Shown here: positions 41,292 through 51,475 of the stretch, piece by piece
Numbering within the stretch: the stretch's first letter is position 1
Layout: each line of letters starts with the position of its first letter
Source of the DNA: Cytophagaceae bacterium
GTDB lineage: Bacteria; Bacteroidota; Bacteroidia; Cytophagales; Spirosomataceae
NCBI GenBank assembly: GCA_027491315.1
Contig: JAIXWL010000001.1
Location: 434,001 to 498,000, forward strand
Direction of reading: 5' to 3'
Length of the DNA: 64,000 bases
The notes under the pieces: model-generated
The model's input: only the letters and a program-made list of their open reading frames with translations
What the model was told of the DNA's origin: nothing
Database searches by the model: none
Translations under genes and position numbers: made by a program

Positions 41292-42665
41292 ATGGTTGAT
41301 TTTTTAAGCTTGGGATTGAACCCACAATTACAAAGAGCATGTGATGCCTTGGGTTATCAAGAACCAACACCCATTCAAGAAAAGGCCATTCCTTTACTTT
41401 TAGGGGGACATGATGTTTTGGGTATTGCGCAAACGGGTACAGGAAAAACGGCAGCCTATGTTTTGCCTCTTTTGATGCAATGTAAATATGCACAAGGCCA
41501 AAATCCACGAGGCTTGATTTTAGCGCCTACTAGGGAGTTGGTGATGCAGATTTATGAGGTTATGGTGACTTTGGCCCAATTTACGGATTTGCGCTTATTG
41601 GCATTATATGGTGGTTTAGGCCCTAAAACCCAGATTCAAGCTATTGAAAATGGTGTTGATATCATTGTTTCTACGCCAGGTCGCTTCTTAGAATTATATC
41701 GAAAGGAAGTAATCATCGTCAAGGAATTGAAACATTTGGTTTTGGACGAGGCGGATAAAATGATGGATATGGGTTTTATGCCTCAGATTCGTCAAATTTT
41801 GGAAGTGATTCCTTATAAGAAAAGGCAAAATGGTTTGTTTTCTGCCACCTTTCCCGAGCGAGTGGAAAACTTATCACATGAGTTTTTGGAGTTTCCTCAT
41901 AAAATTGAAATAACCCCACAAGCTACTCCAGCTAGCCAGGTGAAACAGCACGTCTATGAGGCACCCAATTTAAAAACGAAGATTAATGCCTTGGAATATT
42001 TTTTACAAAATCCTGATTTCGAGAGGGTTATGATTTTTTGTAGAAGTAAGGAAGTGGCAAACCAGGTGGAAAAGTTTTTAATTAGAAAGGTTTTGTCGGA
42101 GGCTCAAGTTCGGGTTATTCACTCAAACAAGGGACAAAATACTCGAATTAATGCCATGCAACAATTTAGGGAAGGCTTGGTTCGTGTTTTGGTAACAACA
42201 GATGTGGCTTCTAGAGGAATAGATATACCTAAAGTTTCACATGTCATCAATTTTGATGTGCCTTTAATCTATGAGGATTATGTGCATCGTATAGGTAGGA
42301 CGGGTAGAGCAGCAGAAATTGGGGAATCAATCACATTTGTGACTTTAGCAGAGCGTTACCATTGGGCTAAAATAGAGACGATCATTCAACAAAAAATTGA
42401 GATAGAGCATTTGCCATCAGGGATTTATGAAGAAGATACGCCATTTTTAGAGCAGCAAGATATGTTGCGTGCGGTAGATGATCAGCGGAAAAGAGAAGAT
42501 CCCGAATTTAAAGGGGCTTTTCATGAAAAGAAACATAAACCCAGGGCTAAATTAGGCGCTAAAAGTTCTTCTAAGGGGACTTCCAAAGGTAATACTTCAA
42601 AGAGTAAACCTAAAAATGCATCAAAATTTCGTTCAAATACATCCTCCATTAAAAAGAAAAGGTAG
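41292..42665 (+). CDS. DEAD-box RNA helicase
   Basis: The protein has 457 residues from ATG 41292; the longer frame from 41253 contains the promoter. Motifs I (GIAQTGTGKTAAYVLPL), Ib/II (DEADKM), III (SATF), V and VI (VHRIGRTGRAAEIGES) of the DEAD-box family are all present, with a Lys/Ser-rich C-terminal extension (KKHKPRAKLGAKSSSKGTSK) typical of RhlE/CsdA-like RNA helicases. It unwinds structured RNA, probably in ribosome assembly or cold growth. A secreted TPR gene follows 9 bp later. Confidence 0.92.
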   Translation: MVDFLSLGLNPQLQRACDALGYQEPTPIQEKAIPLLLGGHDVLGIAQTGTGKTAAYVLPLLMQCKYAQGQNPRGLILAPTRELVMQIYEVMVTLAQFTDLRLLALYGGLGPKTQIQAIENGVDIIVSTPGRFLELYRKEVIIVKELKHLVLDEADKMMDMGFMPQIRQILEVIPYKKRQNGLFSATFPERVENLSHEFLEFPHKIEITPQATPASQVKQHVYEAPNLKTKINALEYFLQNPDFERVMIFCRSKEVANQVEKFLIRKVLSEAQVRVIHSNKGQNTRINAMQQFREGLVRVLVTTDVASRGIDIPKVSHVINFDVPLIYEDYVHRIGRTGRAAEIGESITFVTLAERYHWAKIETIIQQKIEIEHLPSGIYEEDTPFLEQQDMLRAVDDQRKREDPEFKGAFHEKKHKPRAKLGAKSSSKGTSKGNTSKSKPKNASKFRSNTSSIKKKR

Positions 42666-42674
42666 ATTTGTGAT

Positions 42675-43376
42675 ATGATGCTAAGAAGGAAAGCCTATTT
42701 ATTAGGAATATTATTATGTTTGTCGGTGCCTGTAATGGCAGCTATGACAGCAGATTCATTGATTCGAATACCTCGATATCAGGCATTATTTGGTAAAAAG
42801 CCACTAAATAAGAAAGATCAAGAAGAGGTTACTCAAATTATTAATAGTGTCGATCAAAGTTTTCCGAATCGGGCAGAAGGGGTCAAATTTTTATCTGAAA
42901 GAGCCTGGGAATATGTGTCTGAGGGAAAATTAGACACGGCGACCTATCGTTTTAATTTAGTTCATGCCTTAGACTCTACTAGTGTTGAGGCCTATTGGGG
43001 TTTAGGTGTCATCGCTTTTCAACGCCTAGATTTTCCTGCTGCCATAGAGCTTTTGGGAAAGGGTTTACAAATCAACCCTAAGTTGAGTATCATGCGGGTG
43101 GATTATGCGATTGTAAAGTTGAGTTGCTATTTGAAAAATATGGAATGCGGTAATTTGGAGGAGGTTGATGCGCTGTTAAGCCAATCATTACAAGAAGACC
43201 CAACGAATGCCAATGCTTGGATGAAAAAGAGTCAAGTGGCATTTTTACAAGAAAAATATGAGTTAGCATGGAGTTATTTTCATGAATGTCGATCATTGGA
43301 TTTGACGCAATTGGATTTAAATTTTTCTCAACAACTCGTGGAAAAAATGCCAGATCCCAAGGGTATTTTTAAATGA
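42675..43376 (+). CDS. Secreted TPR-like protein
   Basis: The 233-residue protein has a signal peptide (cleavage near MAAMTADS), short TPR repeats from about 75-220 (VEAYWGLGVIAFQRLDFPAA) and no catalytic motif. It lies between the helicase and the GH3-like gene on one strand, so all three may be co-transcribed. Function is unknown. Confidence 0.7.
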   Translation: MMLRRKAYLLGILLCLSVPVMAAMTADSLIRIPRYQALFGKKPLNKKDQEEVTQIINSVDQSFPNRAEGVKFLSERAWEYVSEGKLDTATYRFNLVHALDSTSVEAYWGLGVIAFQRLDFPAAIELLGKGLQINPKLSIMRVDYAIVKLSCYLKNMECGNLEEVDALLSQSLQEDPTNANAWMKKSQVAFLQEKYELAWSYFHECRSLDLTQLDLNFSQQLVEKMPDPKGIFK

Positions 43377-43392
43377 TAATTTGGTCAGAGCT

Positions 43393-44898
43393 ATGGGAAT
43401 TCGTTCTTTTTTTGCCAAGCCTTTTGCCCATTGGGTAGTTAAGAAGTATCGGATGACTCCATCCGAGGCCATAGATAAGCAGTATTTTTGGTTGAATGCT
43501 AATTTGAATAAAGCGAAATCTACGCTTTTTGGTCAGGCCTTTGGCTTTGATAAAATCCAAAATTACCTGGAATATAAGTCGAGAGTTCCCATTTTTGAGT
43601 ATGAGGATATCAAACCCTACATAGAGGAAGCGGTAGCTGGGAAAAAGGATATTCTTTGGCCAGGAAAACCAGCATATTTTGCCAAAACATCAGGAACGAC
43701 ATCAGGGGCCAAATACATTCCTATCAGCTCCGAGTCTATGCCCTTTCATATTTTAGGCGCAAGAGATGCTTTGCTGCATTATGTGCATCAAAGTGGGAAT
43801 GCTTCGTTTTTGGATCAAAAATTGATTTTTTTATCGGGGTCTCCAGAACTAGAAACAAAGAATGGAGTTCCAACGGGCCGACTATCGGGTATTGTAAATC
43901 ATCATGTCCCCTCCTATTTACGGACCAATCAATTGCCTTCCTATGCTACAAATTGTATCGAGGATTGGGAAGAAAAATTAAGTGCTATCGTGGAAGAAAC
44001 CATCCATCAGCGTATGGGTTTGATATCCGGGATTCCGCCTTGGGTTCAAATGTATTTCGATCGATTGGAGGCCCAATCAGGTAAAAAAATAGGAGATTTA
44101 TTCCCTGATTTTCAAGTATTTGTTACCGGGGGTGTCAACTTCGAGCCTTATCGAGATAAGTTAATGCAATCCATAGGTAGAAGTGTAGATGTCGTAGAAA
44201 CCTATCCTGCATCAGAAGGGTTTATTGCCTTTCAAGATTCAAGCGGCGAAGAAGGCTTATTGTTATTGGTAGATGCTGGAATATTTTATGAGTTTGTGCC
44301 AACGGATACTTATTTTTCTGAAAGTCCTACTCGTTTGTGTTTATCCGAAGTAGAGTTATGGGTCAATTATGCTTTGCTGATGACCACCAATGCGGGTTTA
44401 TGGTCATATTCCATTGGAGATACGGTGAAATTTGTTTCATTGGATCCATATCGGATTATTGTAACGGGAAGAATCAAGCATTTTATTTCAGCATTTGGTG
44501 AGCATGTCATTGCCGAGGAGGTAGAATTAGCCATGAAAGAGGCTATGGAGGCTTGCCCAGAAACAAAAATGGTGGAATTTACAGTGGCTCCGCAAGTTAA
44601 TCCATTAAATGGCCAATTACCTCACCATGAATGGTTGATGGAATTTGATGAAGCACCTAAGGATATGGAATTATTTCAAAAGACCTTAGATACATCCATG
44701 CAGCGCCAAAACATATATTATCGCGATCTTATTGAAGGAAATATCCTACAGCCTTTAGTGATTCAATCTTTGGAAAAAGATTCATTTATTCGATATATGA
44801 AGTCGAAAGGTAAACTAGGGGGACAGAATAAGGTTCCACGATTATCCAATGATCGAATATTAGCTGAGGGATTACTTGGCCAGAGTAAGGGCTACTAA
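43393..44898 (+). CDS. GH3 auxin-responsive-promoter-like protein
   Basis: The protein has 501 residues from ATG 43393; a TTG at 43381 would add four residues. It belongs to the ANL adenylating superfamily and matches the GH3 family known from plants. ATP-binding motif GTTSGAKYIPISSES, then TYPASEGFIAF and a C-terminal ITGRIKHFISAFGEHV-type motif (VTGRIKHFISAFGE here). Bacterial GH3 proteins are common in Bacteroidota and their substrates are unknown; the plant ones conjugate hormones to amino acids. It is the last gene of the helicase run. Confidence 0.85.
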   Translation: MGIRSFFAKPFAHWVVKKYRMTPSEAIDKQYFWLNANLNKAKSTLFGQAFGFDKIQNYLEYKSRVPIFEYEDIKPYIEEAVAGKKDILWPGKPAYFAKTSGTTSGAKYIPISSESMPFHILGARDALLHYVHQSGNASFLDQKLIFLSGSPELETKNGVPTGRLSGIVNHHVPSYLRTNQLPSYATNCIEDWEEKLSAIVEETIHQRMGLISGIPPWVQMYFDRLEAQSGKKIGDLFPDFQVFVTGGVNFEPYRDKLMQSIGRSVDVVETYPASEGFIAFQDSSGEEGLLLLVDAGIFYEFVPTDTYFSESPTRLCLSEVELWVNYALLMTTNAGLWSYSIGDTVKFVSLDPYRIIVTGRIKHFISAFGEHVIAEEVELAMKEAMEACPETKMVEFTVAPQVNPLNGQLPHHEWLMEFDEAPKDMELFQKTLDTSMQRQNIYYRDLIEGNILQPLVIQSLEKDSFIRYMKSKGKLGGQNKVPRLSNDRILAEGLLGQSKGY

Positions 44899-44914
44899 TT
44901 TCGGGCTAAATAGT

Positions 44915-45424
44915 TTATTCAAACCAACTGGCATATTTAACATAATTCATGGCTGTACGCATGAATACTTCAGCGGCCTCTTTGCTGACAGGTTTTAAAA
45001 ATTTGGCAGGATTACCCGCGTAAATACTTCCAGAAGGAATGCGCATACCTTGTGTGACTACAGCTCCTGCTGCAATGATACATCCTGATTCCACATAGGC
45101 TCCATCCATGATGATGGCACCCATTCCTACCAAAACGCGGTCTTCTATGGTGCAGCCATGAACGATGGCATTATGTGCAATGGAGACATAATTTCCGATG
45201 ATTGTCTCGGTTTTTTGATAGGTACAATGGATCACTGCACCATCTTGGACATTGCTATAATCCCCAATTTGAATTCGATTGACATCCCCACGAATGACTG
45301 CATTAAACCAAACGGTTCCATGTTTTCCTATGGAAACATTTCCTACTACCGTAGCATTAGGGGCTAACCACACATGTTCTCCGAATTGAGGTAAATGACC
45401 TTCTACTGCTAAGATTGTTGCCAT
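44915..45424 (-). CDS. Gamma-carbonic anhydrase-like hexapeptide protein
   Basis: This 169-residue left-handed beta-helix protein of the gamma-CA/PaaY family has hexapeptide repeats such as GNVSIGKHGTVWFNAVIRGD and the metal-binding histidines of the type seen in VNRIQIGDYSNVQDGAVIHC and GNYVSIAHNAIVHGC. Members bind zinc at His residues between subunits. Some are carbonic anhydrases, others acyltransferases. It is followed by kdsC 8 bp upstream in the same orientation. Confidence 0.85.
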   Translation of the reverse strand: MATILAVEGHLPQFGEHVWLAPNATVVGNVSIGKHGTVWFNAVIRGDVNRIQIGDYSNVQDGAVIHCTYQKTETIIGNYVSIAHNAIVHGCTIEDRVLVGMGAIIMDGAYVESGCIIAAGAVVTQGMRIPSGSIYAGNPAKFLKPVSKEAAEVFMRTAMNYVKYASWFE

Positions 45425-45431
45425 AATGGTA

Positions 45432-45944
45432 TTAATTAGGCCATTTTCCTTGAAGTTTCATCACCTTTTCTATGACGTCCCTTACGGCTCCATGGCCACC
45501 TTTAAAAGGAGAAACATATTTAACAACTTGATGAATTTCTGGTATGGCGTCAGATGGACAGGTACTAAGAATATTTGGTCTAGAGAGAATTTCTAAATCT
45601 GGGACATCATCTCCCATGTATAAAACTTCATCTTCTTGCAGCCCAACTTCTTGTAACCATTTTTCAAAAGTGGCTGTTTTATTGGAGGCGCCTAAACTGC
45701 TATAAATATGCTGAAATTTAAGGTTTTCTAATCTTTTTTGAACTCCGGGGTGACTTCCCCCTGTGATCACGCACATTTGATATTCCGCTTGTCTAGCCTT
45801 TTCAATGGCATATCCGTCTCGGATATAAAAACTTCTGAAGTGTTCGCCCGTTTCTAGTACGTGTACTTGGCCATCTGTCATGACTCCATCCACATCAAAA
45901 ACAAAGGCTTTTATACGATTAAATAGAGAAAGGACGTTTTGCAT
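45432..45944 (-). CDS. kdsC: KDO-8-phosphate phosphatase KdsC
   Basis: The 170-residue HAD-family phosphatase has the motif DVDGVMTDG at the N-terminus, a conserved GDDVPDLEILSRP loop and the C-terminal ALPEIHQV-like SDAIPEIHQVVKYV. The length and lack of a large cap domain match KdsC, which makes KDO for lipid A core synthesis. It is the first gene of a two-gene minus-strand run with the gamma-CA-like gene, divergent from the giant protein at 46018. Confidence 0.9.
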   Translation of the reverse strand: MQNVLSLFNRIKAFVFDVDGVMTDGQVHVLETGEHFRSFYIRDGYAIEKARQAEYQMCVITGGSHPGVQKRLENLKFQHIYSSLGASNKTATFEKWLQEVGLQEDEVLYMGDDVPDLEILSRPNILSTCPSDAIPEIHQVVKYVSPFKGGHGAVRDVIEKVMKLQGKWPN

Positions 45945-46017
45945 AATGGGTTTATTTACCGCAAATATCCTAAATTTTTGTTTATTTTTACTTGCTTATC
46001 CCTAGGTTTAGTTGAAT

Positions 46018-49000
46018 ATGTTTCGATCCCAAATTTTCTTTCTTTTTGTCTGCTTGGGGATAAGTTTATCCACCCAGGCGCAAAAATTTTCTAATTCGAA
46101 AGGAGATTTTTCTACAGAGGTTAAAAACTGGATGCTTCTAAGTAGAAATAAGGAAGCCCCGGCTATTGGGGATTTATGGATGGCCAAATGGCCATACGCC
46201 AATCTGAATGCGGCAGAACAAGACCAGTTTGAAAAATTGGTAAAAAAGATGCCCTCCATGGGTTTCAAATCCCCTCAATTAGCTTATTTATTTATTCGAT
46301 GTACGGTACAATTATCTGATGATGCGGATGGCCTAAAAAGTCTTATTCAGGTATGGGAAAAGTTGGTCGAAAAGAAAGACTTTCGGACGGCCATGTCCCT
46401 GGTCGAAACTCTTGAAAACTGGCAATTTAATCAACAAATTCCCGGACTAGCAGCTATGTCCATCAAGGTAAAGGGAAGGATATTGGTGACCTGGCCAAGT
46501 GATGTTTTGCTGGCAGATTCCTTAGGACAAAAAGCTAAAGAAGATGATGGATGGGATACTCCTGGTTCATCAGAACTGGTCGCCCCCAATGCCTCCGATA
46601 AAAATTGGTTGATGGAAACGAAGATTGGAGGCCCGGTTTTACTTTGGAGATTTCCAGAACTAAGCTATAAAACGGGCCGAGATAGTATTCAATTTATCCC
46701 AAAGACTTTTCAATGGTCGGTTGTAAATAAAATAGGAAAAGGGACCGATGCTGAGATTCCGGGAGGAATACTGGGGTATTTAGATGCTACATGGAAGATT
46801 AGGTCTTTTGAGATACTTCCTAAAAAAGGGCAGCTAGTGGGCTTGGAGGGAGATTGGGTTCAACTAGATAAAAACCTTGCAGGAAAAGGCAAACTTAGTC
46901 TTAAAAGAAAAGCAAATACAACTATTTTCCCCTTTGAATTTCGATCCCTAGATGTGATGTCATCCCCTATTCAAGAGAAGTCGTGGCGGGCCAATGGCCG
47001 ACTTTGGATTTTAGGAGATAAACGGGGCTTGATTTCTTCGAGTACTCAATTGGCCTACTTTCAGGTACTGTCAGATAAACAGCTGCTTGCCCAAATAAAA
47101 ACAAAATTGATGTGGTTAAGCGCCGAAGGAAATGTAAGCATTCCAGAAGGGCAATTTGCGGCCTATATGGGAAGCCGAGACACCTTGCAGCATCCTAGCA
47201 TTCGGGCTAACTGGTATCCACTTCAAGACCTTTTGCATATTCGAAAAATAGACGGAGGCCCGATGGAGCGCTTACTATTTGAGGATTCTTATCATCAAGT
47301 TAGGATTTCAGCGGATTTGGCGGTTTTAAATCCCCAAGCGAAAAAAGTAGATTTTTTTAGGTTGTCGGGTAAAAATCAAGTTCCTGCCTGGGTGGAGTCA
47401 TTTGATTATTTTGAAGAAAGTCGAGTTACAGCCTTACAGGGAATATTGAATTACAATCCTTTGCGGATTTTGTACAATCAAATAATTGAAACAAAAAGCC
47501 CTCAAGTGTACCTAAGTGAGATAGCACTGAAATACAAAAAAGATTATGCCTCTTTGAAATCAGGATTCATGATGTATCGAGATGCGGGGTATATTCAATA
47601 CCGTGCGGATACAGACCAGGTATCTTTTACCAAAATGGGTCGTCATTACGCTTTGGTACAATTTGAAAAAAAGGACTTTGACCGTTTTTATGTGGCCTCT
47701 TTTGCCGACATGATTGAAAAGGATTCTGCCAATATTAGTTTAGATTTAGGTCGACAGAGGCTGATTGTTCGGGGTATTGATGAAATTCGAGTATCCGATT
47801 CTTTGAAAGCTAATTTTGTGCCTCAGAATAAGCAAATCGTCTTTACTAAAGGTAGAGATTTTGATTTTCATGGAGAAATTAAGGTTGGTAACTATCGTTT
47901 TCGAGGGCCCAATTTTCAATTTAATTTTGCCGAGTTTACGGTCAACTTTCCCAAAATTGACTCCATTACTTTTTTACCAAGATTAAAAGATGGTTCCCTG
48001 GGCACGAGAGAGCTAGGTGGGCATTTTAAGTATGAATCAGGGATGTTACAATTAAGCCCACCGAATAATAAATCTGGACGATTGGGTGTAGCGGCGTATC
48101 CAAAATTAATCATACCCAAAGGGGTTACCACTTATTTTGATGAACCATGGAGGGCACAAGGCTTATACGGCAAAAAATATTATTTCAAAGTTCCAAAGAT
48201 TGAATTGGATAGTCTATTGTTGAAAGACATCACATTTGATGGAAGTTTCTATTCAGATGGCTTGTTTCCGGTTTTAAAAACCAAATTGGAATTAATGCCA
48301 GATCAATCTTTCGGATTTAAATATATGGCTAAAAGTCCTATCGATATTTACAAAAACCAAGCAAAATTTAGCTTAAATGAAGTATTATTGATGGATCGAG
48401 AGGGTTTACATGCTTCAGGAAATTTGTCGATATGGGGTTTAAGTTCCAATTCCAAGACCTCCACTTTTTATCCAGATTCATTGGTGTCTAAAGGTCTTGA
48501 TGGAAAATTAGTGACTTCCTATCAAGGGAAAAATACCTTTCCTTCGGCAAGTTTTGGGCTTCACTCCTTACATTGGTATCCTGCGGTGGATAGTTTATGG
48601 ATTTATCCTCAGAAAAACCGTATCAGTTTATTTAATAATCAAATACAGTTGGCAGGAAATTTAGGTTTTCATCAAAAGAAGGTGTTTGGAAAAGGGCAGG
48701 TTTATTATGGCGATGGAGTGTTTAATTCGCAGCATTTTACCTTTGGAGCGAATGCCTGGCAAAGTGATTTAAGCGATGTAAAGATTGGTCGACAGATGAA
48801 TTTATTTAAGCCATCTGTGTTTGCGCAAGCTATTTCGGTAGAAGCGGTTATGGGTACTCAAAAAGTAAACATGCGGGCAAAAAAATCAAAGGAATTATCA
48901 GATGAAAATAGCATATTATTATTTCCTTTTATTGGTTATCAAAGTACCATTTCGGAAGCGACTTGGGATTTGGCAGCTCAGCGGTTTAGGCTTTCTGGCA

Positions 49001-50679
49001 AGTCTGGATTTGAGTTAAATCAATGGTCAGCGGACTCCACCATGTTTAGCCAAGATTCTACGACTTTACAAAAGAAAATAGCTTTTTCGGATAAAGGGCT
49101 TATTCGGGCCAGTACGGCAGACTATGATTTAAAGGCACAGTTGTTACAGTTGGGAGGAGTTAAGCAAGTGGGTATAGGCCCCGCCGTGGTTTACCCAGCA
49201 AAGGGAATTTTTGCGATACAAAAAGATGGACAGTTTAAGCCATTTATGGGAGCAAGGGCCATTTTAGATCCTGAAAATTCGCGGCATATCATTAGTGAAT
49301 TACAAGTTACCGAAGCGAATGCTGATAGCTGGAAAGGGGAAGCCATCTATCTTTTACCTCGTGCTTCAGGAGATAGTACAAAGATCAAAATGCGCAATTT
49401 CGCTTTTATGGAGGAGGCCGCTACGGCTAAAAAAGCAGAAGAAAAATACATTCAAGCGGAGGCCGTTTTAAGCGAAAAAGTACCTTTGGCATTATCTGCT
49501 CATCAACAATTTAAGGGGGAAATTTTTTTTAAGTCCAATCAAGAGTTTTTAAATTTCAAAGGATTTATTCGTCCAGTCATCGGTTTGTCAAATTTTAAAG
49601 CCGCCTGGATTCCATTTGAAAATCAAGGTGGAGAATCGCCTAATTTAAAGTTAAGTCCTAGTCTTCGCGATGAGGCTGGAAGGCCTGTCACAGCGGGTAT
49701 ATTCATCAATGCAGACAATAAATTATATCCAACCTTTTTAGGTCCACAGTCAGATGACCTAGACCCCGTTTTGTATTCTGCAGAGGGGGAAGTTTTTGAG
49801 GAGAAAGATTATTATCAAGTGAAGGGTAAACAGAGTGACATGAAGTTATATGTCAAACAAAAGAGGTTAGAAGCAGAAGGGGCTGTTCAGTTGTTTACGG
49901 GTAATAAGTTACTGACTTCTTTTGGTAAAATTTCTATGTCGACGGATACCTTGATTCCTAGATTAGAAACTTGGACTAGTCTACAGTTTCCATTTGCTCC
50001 TACTATTTTAAAAATTATGGGAGATCGCATTGTGAAATATAATTTGGAGGAAGGCTTAAGTACTGCCTCGGCAGATGAACCAGAAATGCGGGATGATTAT
50101 TTGAAGCGAGCTGAGCAGGTACTAGGTAAAGCCATACCCGAAGCTATTAAATCTAAGATGGACCAAAACCATTTAGCGCTCGACAAGGTTTCCTTAGAGT
50201 TTACCAAATCTATCAATTTCTCTGCGGTGAAATGGGCTTGGTCACCCAATTTAAGTGCCTTTTACTCCATTGGGGGAATTCCTTTGGTGAATGTGGGTCC
50301 GGTGGATGTAAATAGTACTTTAAAAGGTTACATGGAAGTAATCAAGAAACCAAGCAAAGAAGAGTTTTATGGATATTGGGAATTATCCGAAGATCTTTGG
50401 TATTATTTTGCGTATTTTAACGGAGAGTTAGGGGTTTATTCTTCTGATAATCAATTTTTAGCAGCGGTAAGAGAAGCTGTCAAAAATGAAAAGAAAGATA
50501 AAAAAGAAGGAGAAGTTCGTGTGGTAGAAGCTGCAAGCGACGAGAAGGCTGTTTTTGTTAAGAAGTTTTTAACCTTGTATAGGCAAGAGCCTCCTGTGAA
50601 AAAGCAGGCTCCGAAATCAAAAGCAGCGCCCAAAGCAGCCCCTACAACTAAACCGAAAACAAAGTCTGGAGGATTTTAA
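46018..50679 (+). CDS. Very large secreted protein of unknown function
   Basis: The protein has 1,553 residues from ATG 46018; a TTG two codons earlier is unlikely. The signal peptide is MFRSQIFFLFVCLGISLSTQ. The rest is mostly beta-rich with many short strand-like segments, no obvious catalytic motif and no repeat I can align. A Lys/Ala/Pro-rich tail (KKQAPKSKAAPKAAPTTKPK) closes it. Large beta-rich secreted proteins of this type are common in the Cytophagales and are probably surface-associated. It is followed 1 bp later by the acyltransferase gene, so the two form an operon. Confidence 0.7.
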   Translation: MFRSQIFFLFVCLGISLSTQAQKFSNSKGDFSTEVKNWMLLSRNKEAPAIGDLWMAKWPYANLNAAEQDQFEKLVKKMPSMGFKSPQLAYLFIRCTVQLSDDADGLKSLIQVWEKLVEKKDFRTAMSLVETLENWQFNQQIPGLAAMSIKVKGRILVTWPSDVLLADSLGQKAKEDDGWDTPGSSELVAPNASDKNWLMETKIGGPVLLWRFPELSYKTGRDSIQFIPKTFQWSVVNKIGKGTDAEIPGGILGYLDATWKIRSFEILPKKGQLVGLEGDWVQLDKNLAGKGKLSLKRKANTTIFPFEFRSLDVMSSPIQEKSWRANGRLWILGDKRGLISSSTQLAYFQVLSDKQLLAQIKTKLMWLSAEGNVSIPEGQFAAYMGSRDTLQHPSIRANWYPLQDLLHIRKIDGGPMERLLFEDSYHQVRISADLAVLNPQAKKVDFFRLSGKNQVPAWVESFDYFEESRVTALQGILNYNPLRILYNQIIETKSPQVYLSEIALKYKKDYASLKSGFMMYRDAGYIQYRADTDQVSFTKMGRHYALVQFEKKDFDRFYVASFADMIEKDSANISLDLGRQRLIVRGIDEIRVSDSLKANFVPQNKQIVFTKGRDFDFHGEIKVGNYRFRGPNFQFNFAEFTVNFPKIDSITFLPRLKDGSLGTRELGGHFKYESGMLQLSPPNNKSGRLGVAAYPKLIIPKGVTTYFDEPWRAQGLYGKKYYFKVPKIELDSLLLKDITFDGSFYSDGLFPVLKTKLELMPDQSFGFKYMAKSPIDIYKNQAKFSLNEVLLMDREGLHASGNLSIWGLSSNSKTSTFYPDSLVSKGLDGKLVTSYQGKNTFPSASFGLHSLHWYPAVDSLWIYPQKNRISLFNNQIQLAGNLGFHQKKVFGKGQVYYGDGVFNSQHFTFGANAWQSDLSDVKIGRQMNLFKPSVFAQAISVEAVMGTQKVNMRAKKSKELSDENSILLFPFIGYQSTISEATWDLAAQRFRLSGKSGFELNQWSADSTMFSQDSTTLQKKIAFSDKGLIRASTADYDLKAQLLQLGGVKQVGIGPAVVYPAKGIFAIQKDGQFKPFMGARAILDPENSRHIISELQVTEANADSWKGEAIYLLPRASGDSTKIKMRNFAFMEEAATAKKAEEKYIQAEAVLSEKVPLALSAHQQFKGEIFFKSNQEFLNFKGFIRPVIGLSNFKAAWIPFENQGGESPNLKLSPSLRDEAGRPVTAGIFINADNKLYPTFLGPQSDDLDPVLYSAEGEVFEEKDYYQVKGKQSDMKLYVKQKRLEAEGAVQLFTGNKLLTSFGKISMSTDTLIPRLETWTSLQFPFAPTILKIMGDRIVKYNLEEGLSTASADEPEMRDDYLKRAEQVLGKAIPEAIKSKMDQNHLALDKVSLEFTKSINFSAVKWAWSPNLSAFYSIGGIPLVNVGPVDVNSTLKGYMEVIKKPSKEEFYGYWELSEDLWYYFAYFNGELGVYSSDNQFLAAVREAVKNEKKDKKEGEVRVVEAASDEKAVFVKKFLTLYRQEPPVKKQAPKSKAAPKAAPTTKPKTKSGGF

Positions 50680-50680
50680 T

Positions 50681-51472
50681 ATGGCATCAAAATTAACGCG
50701 CTTATTTCAATTTATGGACACCTTGGGTCTTGGTGAAAGAGATCCATTTGGTAATCCAATTGTATTCAAGCGTATAATTATGGTTGTTTTGGGCTTTTTG
50801 ACATACAGCCGACTGGTGATGTACAATAAGACTAAGATTAAAGGAACGGAGTATTTGGATGAATTGCCGGAGCGAGGCGTTTTGTTTTTATCCAATCATC
50901 AGACCTATTTTATGGATGTGATTTGTTTGTATCATATCTTTTTTTCGGTCAAATGGGGCTTTAGAAATTCGGTAAATTACCCCATTTATTTGTTAGCTCC
51001 TCGATCCAATTTATTCTATGTGGCGGCGGCTGAAACGATGAAGGATGATGGTATTTTGCCTAAAGTATTTGCTCAGGCGGGAGCTATTTTAGTGAATAGA
51101 TCTTGGAGAGCGAAAGGAGAGAATGTCAAAAGAGAGGTGGATTTAGAGGCAGTTGAAAAAATCAAAAAAGGCTTGGGTTTTGGTTGGGTAATAAGTTTCC
51201 CGCAGGGAACTACACGGGCATTTGCCCCTTTGCGCAAGGGAACAGCCCATTTAATTAAAAGTACAAACCCGATTGTCGTCCCCGTTAGGATAAATGGATT
51301 TAGACGAGCCTTTGATAAAAAAGGATTATTATTAAAAATGCGAAATACCCAATTGGAGGTTGAGTTTCGTCAACCGATTCAATTTAAGGAAGAGGATTCA
51401 ATCGAGTCTATTTTAAATAAAATTGCCTTGGAAGTAGGCTTAAGCTTAGAGGAAGAAAATAAGATAAATTAG
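50681..51472 (+). CDS. PlsC-like 1-acylglycerol-3-phosphate acyltransferase
   Basis: The 263-residue acyltransferase has SNHQTYFMDV in the position of the PlsC motif I. A consensus NHxxxxD has His then four residues then Asp; here there are five residues (HQTYFMD). Motif III reads FPQGTTRA, with Gln in place of the usual Glu of FPEGT. Both changes sit in key motifs, so the substrate or activity may differ from a standard PlsC. It should acylate lysophosphatidate-like lipids at the membrane. It lies 1 bp after the giant secreted protein and 3 bp before recO. Confidence 0.8.
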   Translation: MASKLTRLFQFMDTLGLGERDPFGNPIVFKRIIMVVLGFLTYSRLVMYNKTKIKGTEYLDELPERGVLFLSNHQTYFMDVICLYHIFFSVKWGFRNSVNYPIYLLAPRSNLFYVAAAETMKDDGILPKVFAQAGAILVNRSWRAKGENVKREVDLEAVEKIKKGLGFGWVISFPQGTTRAFAPLRKGTAHLIKSTNPIVVPVRINGFRRAFDKKGLLLKMRNTQLEVEFRQPIQFKEEDSIESILNKIALEVGLSLEEENKIN

Positions 51473-51475
51473 TTC

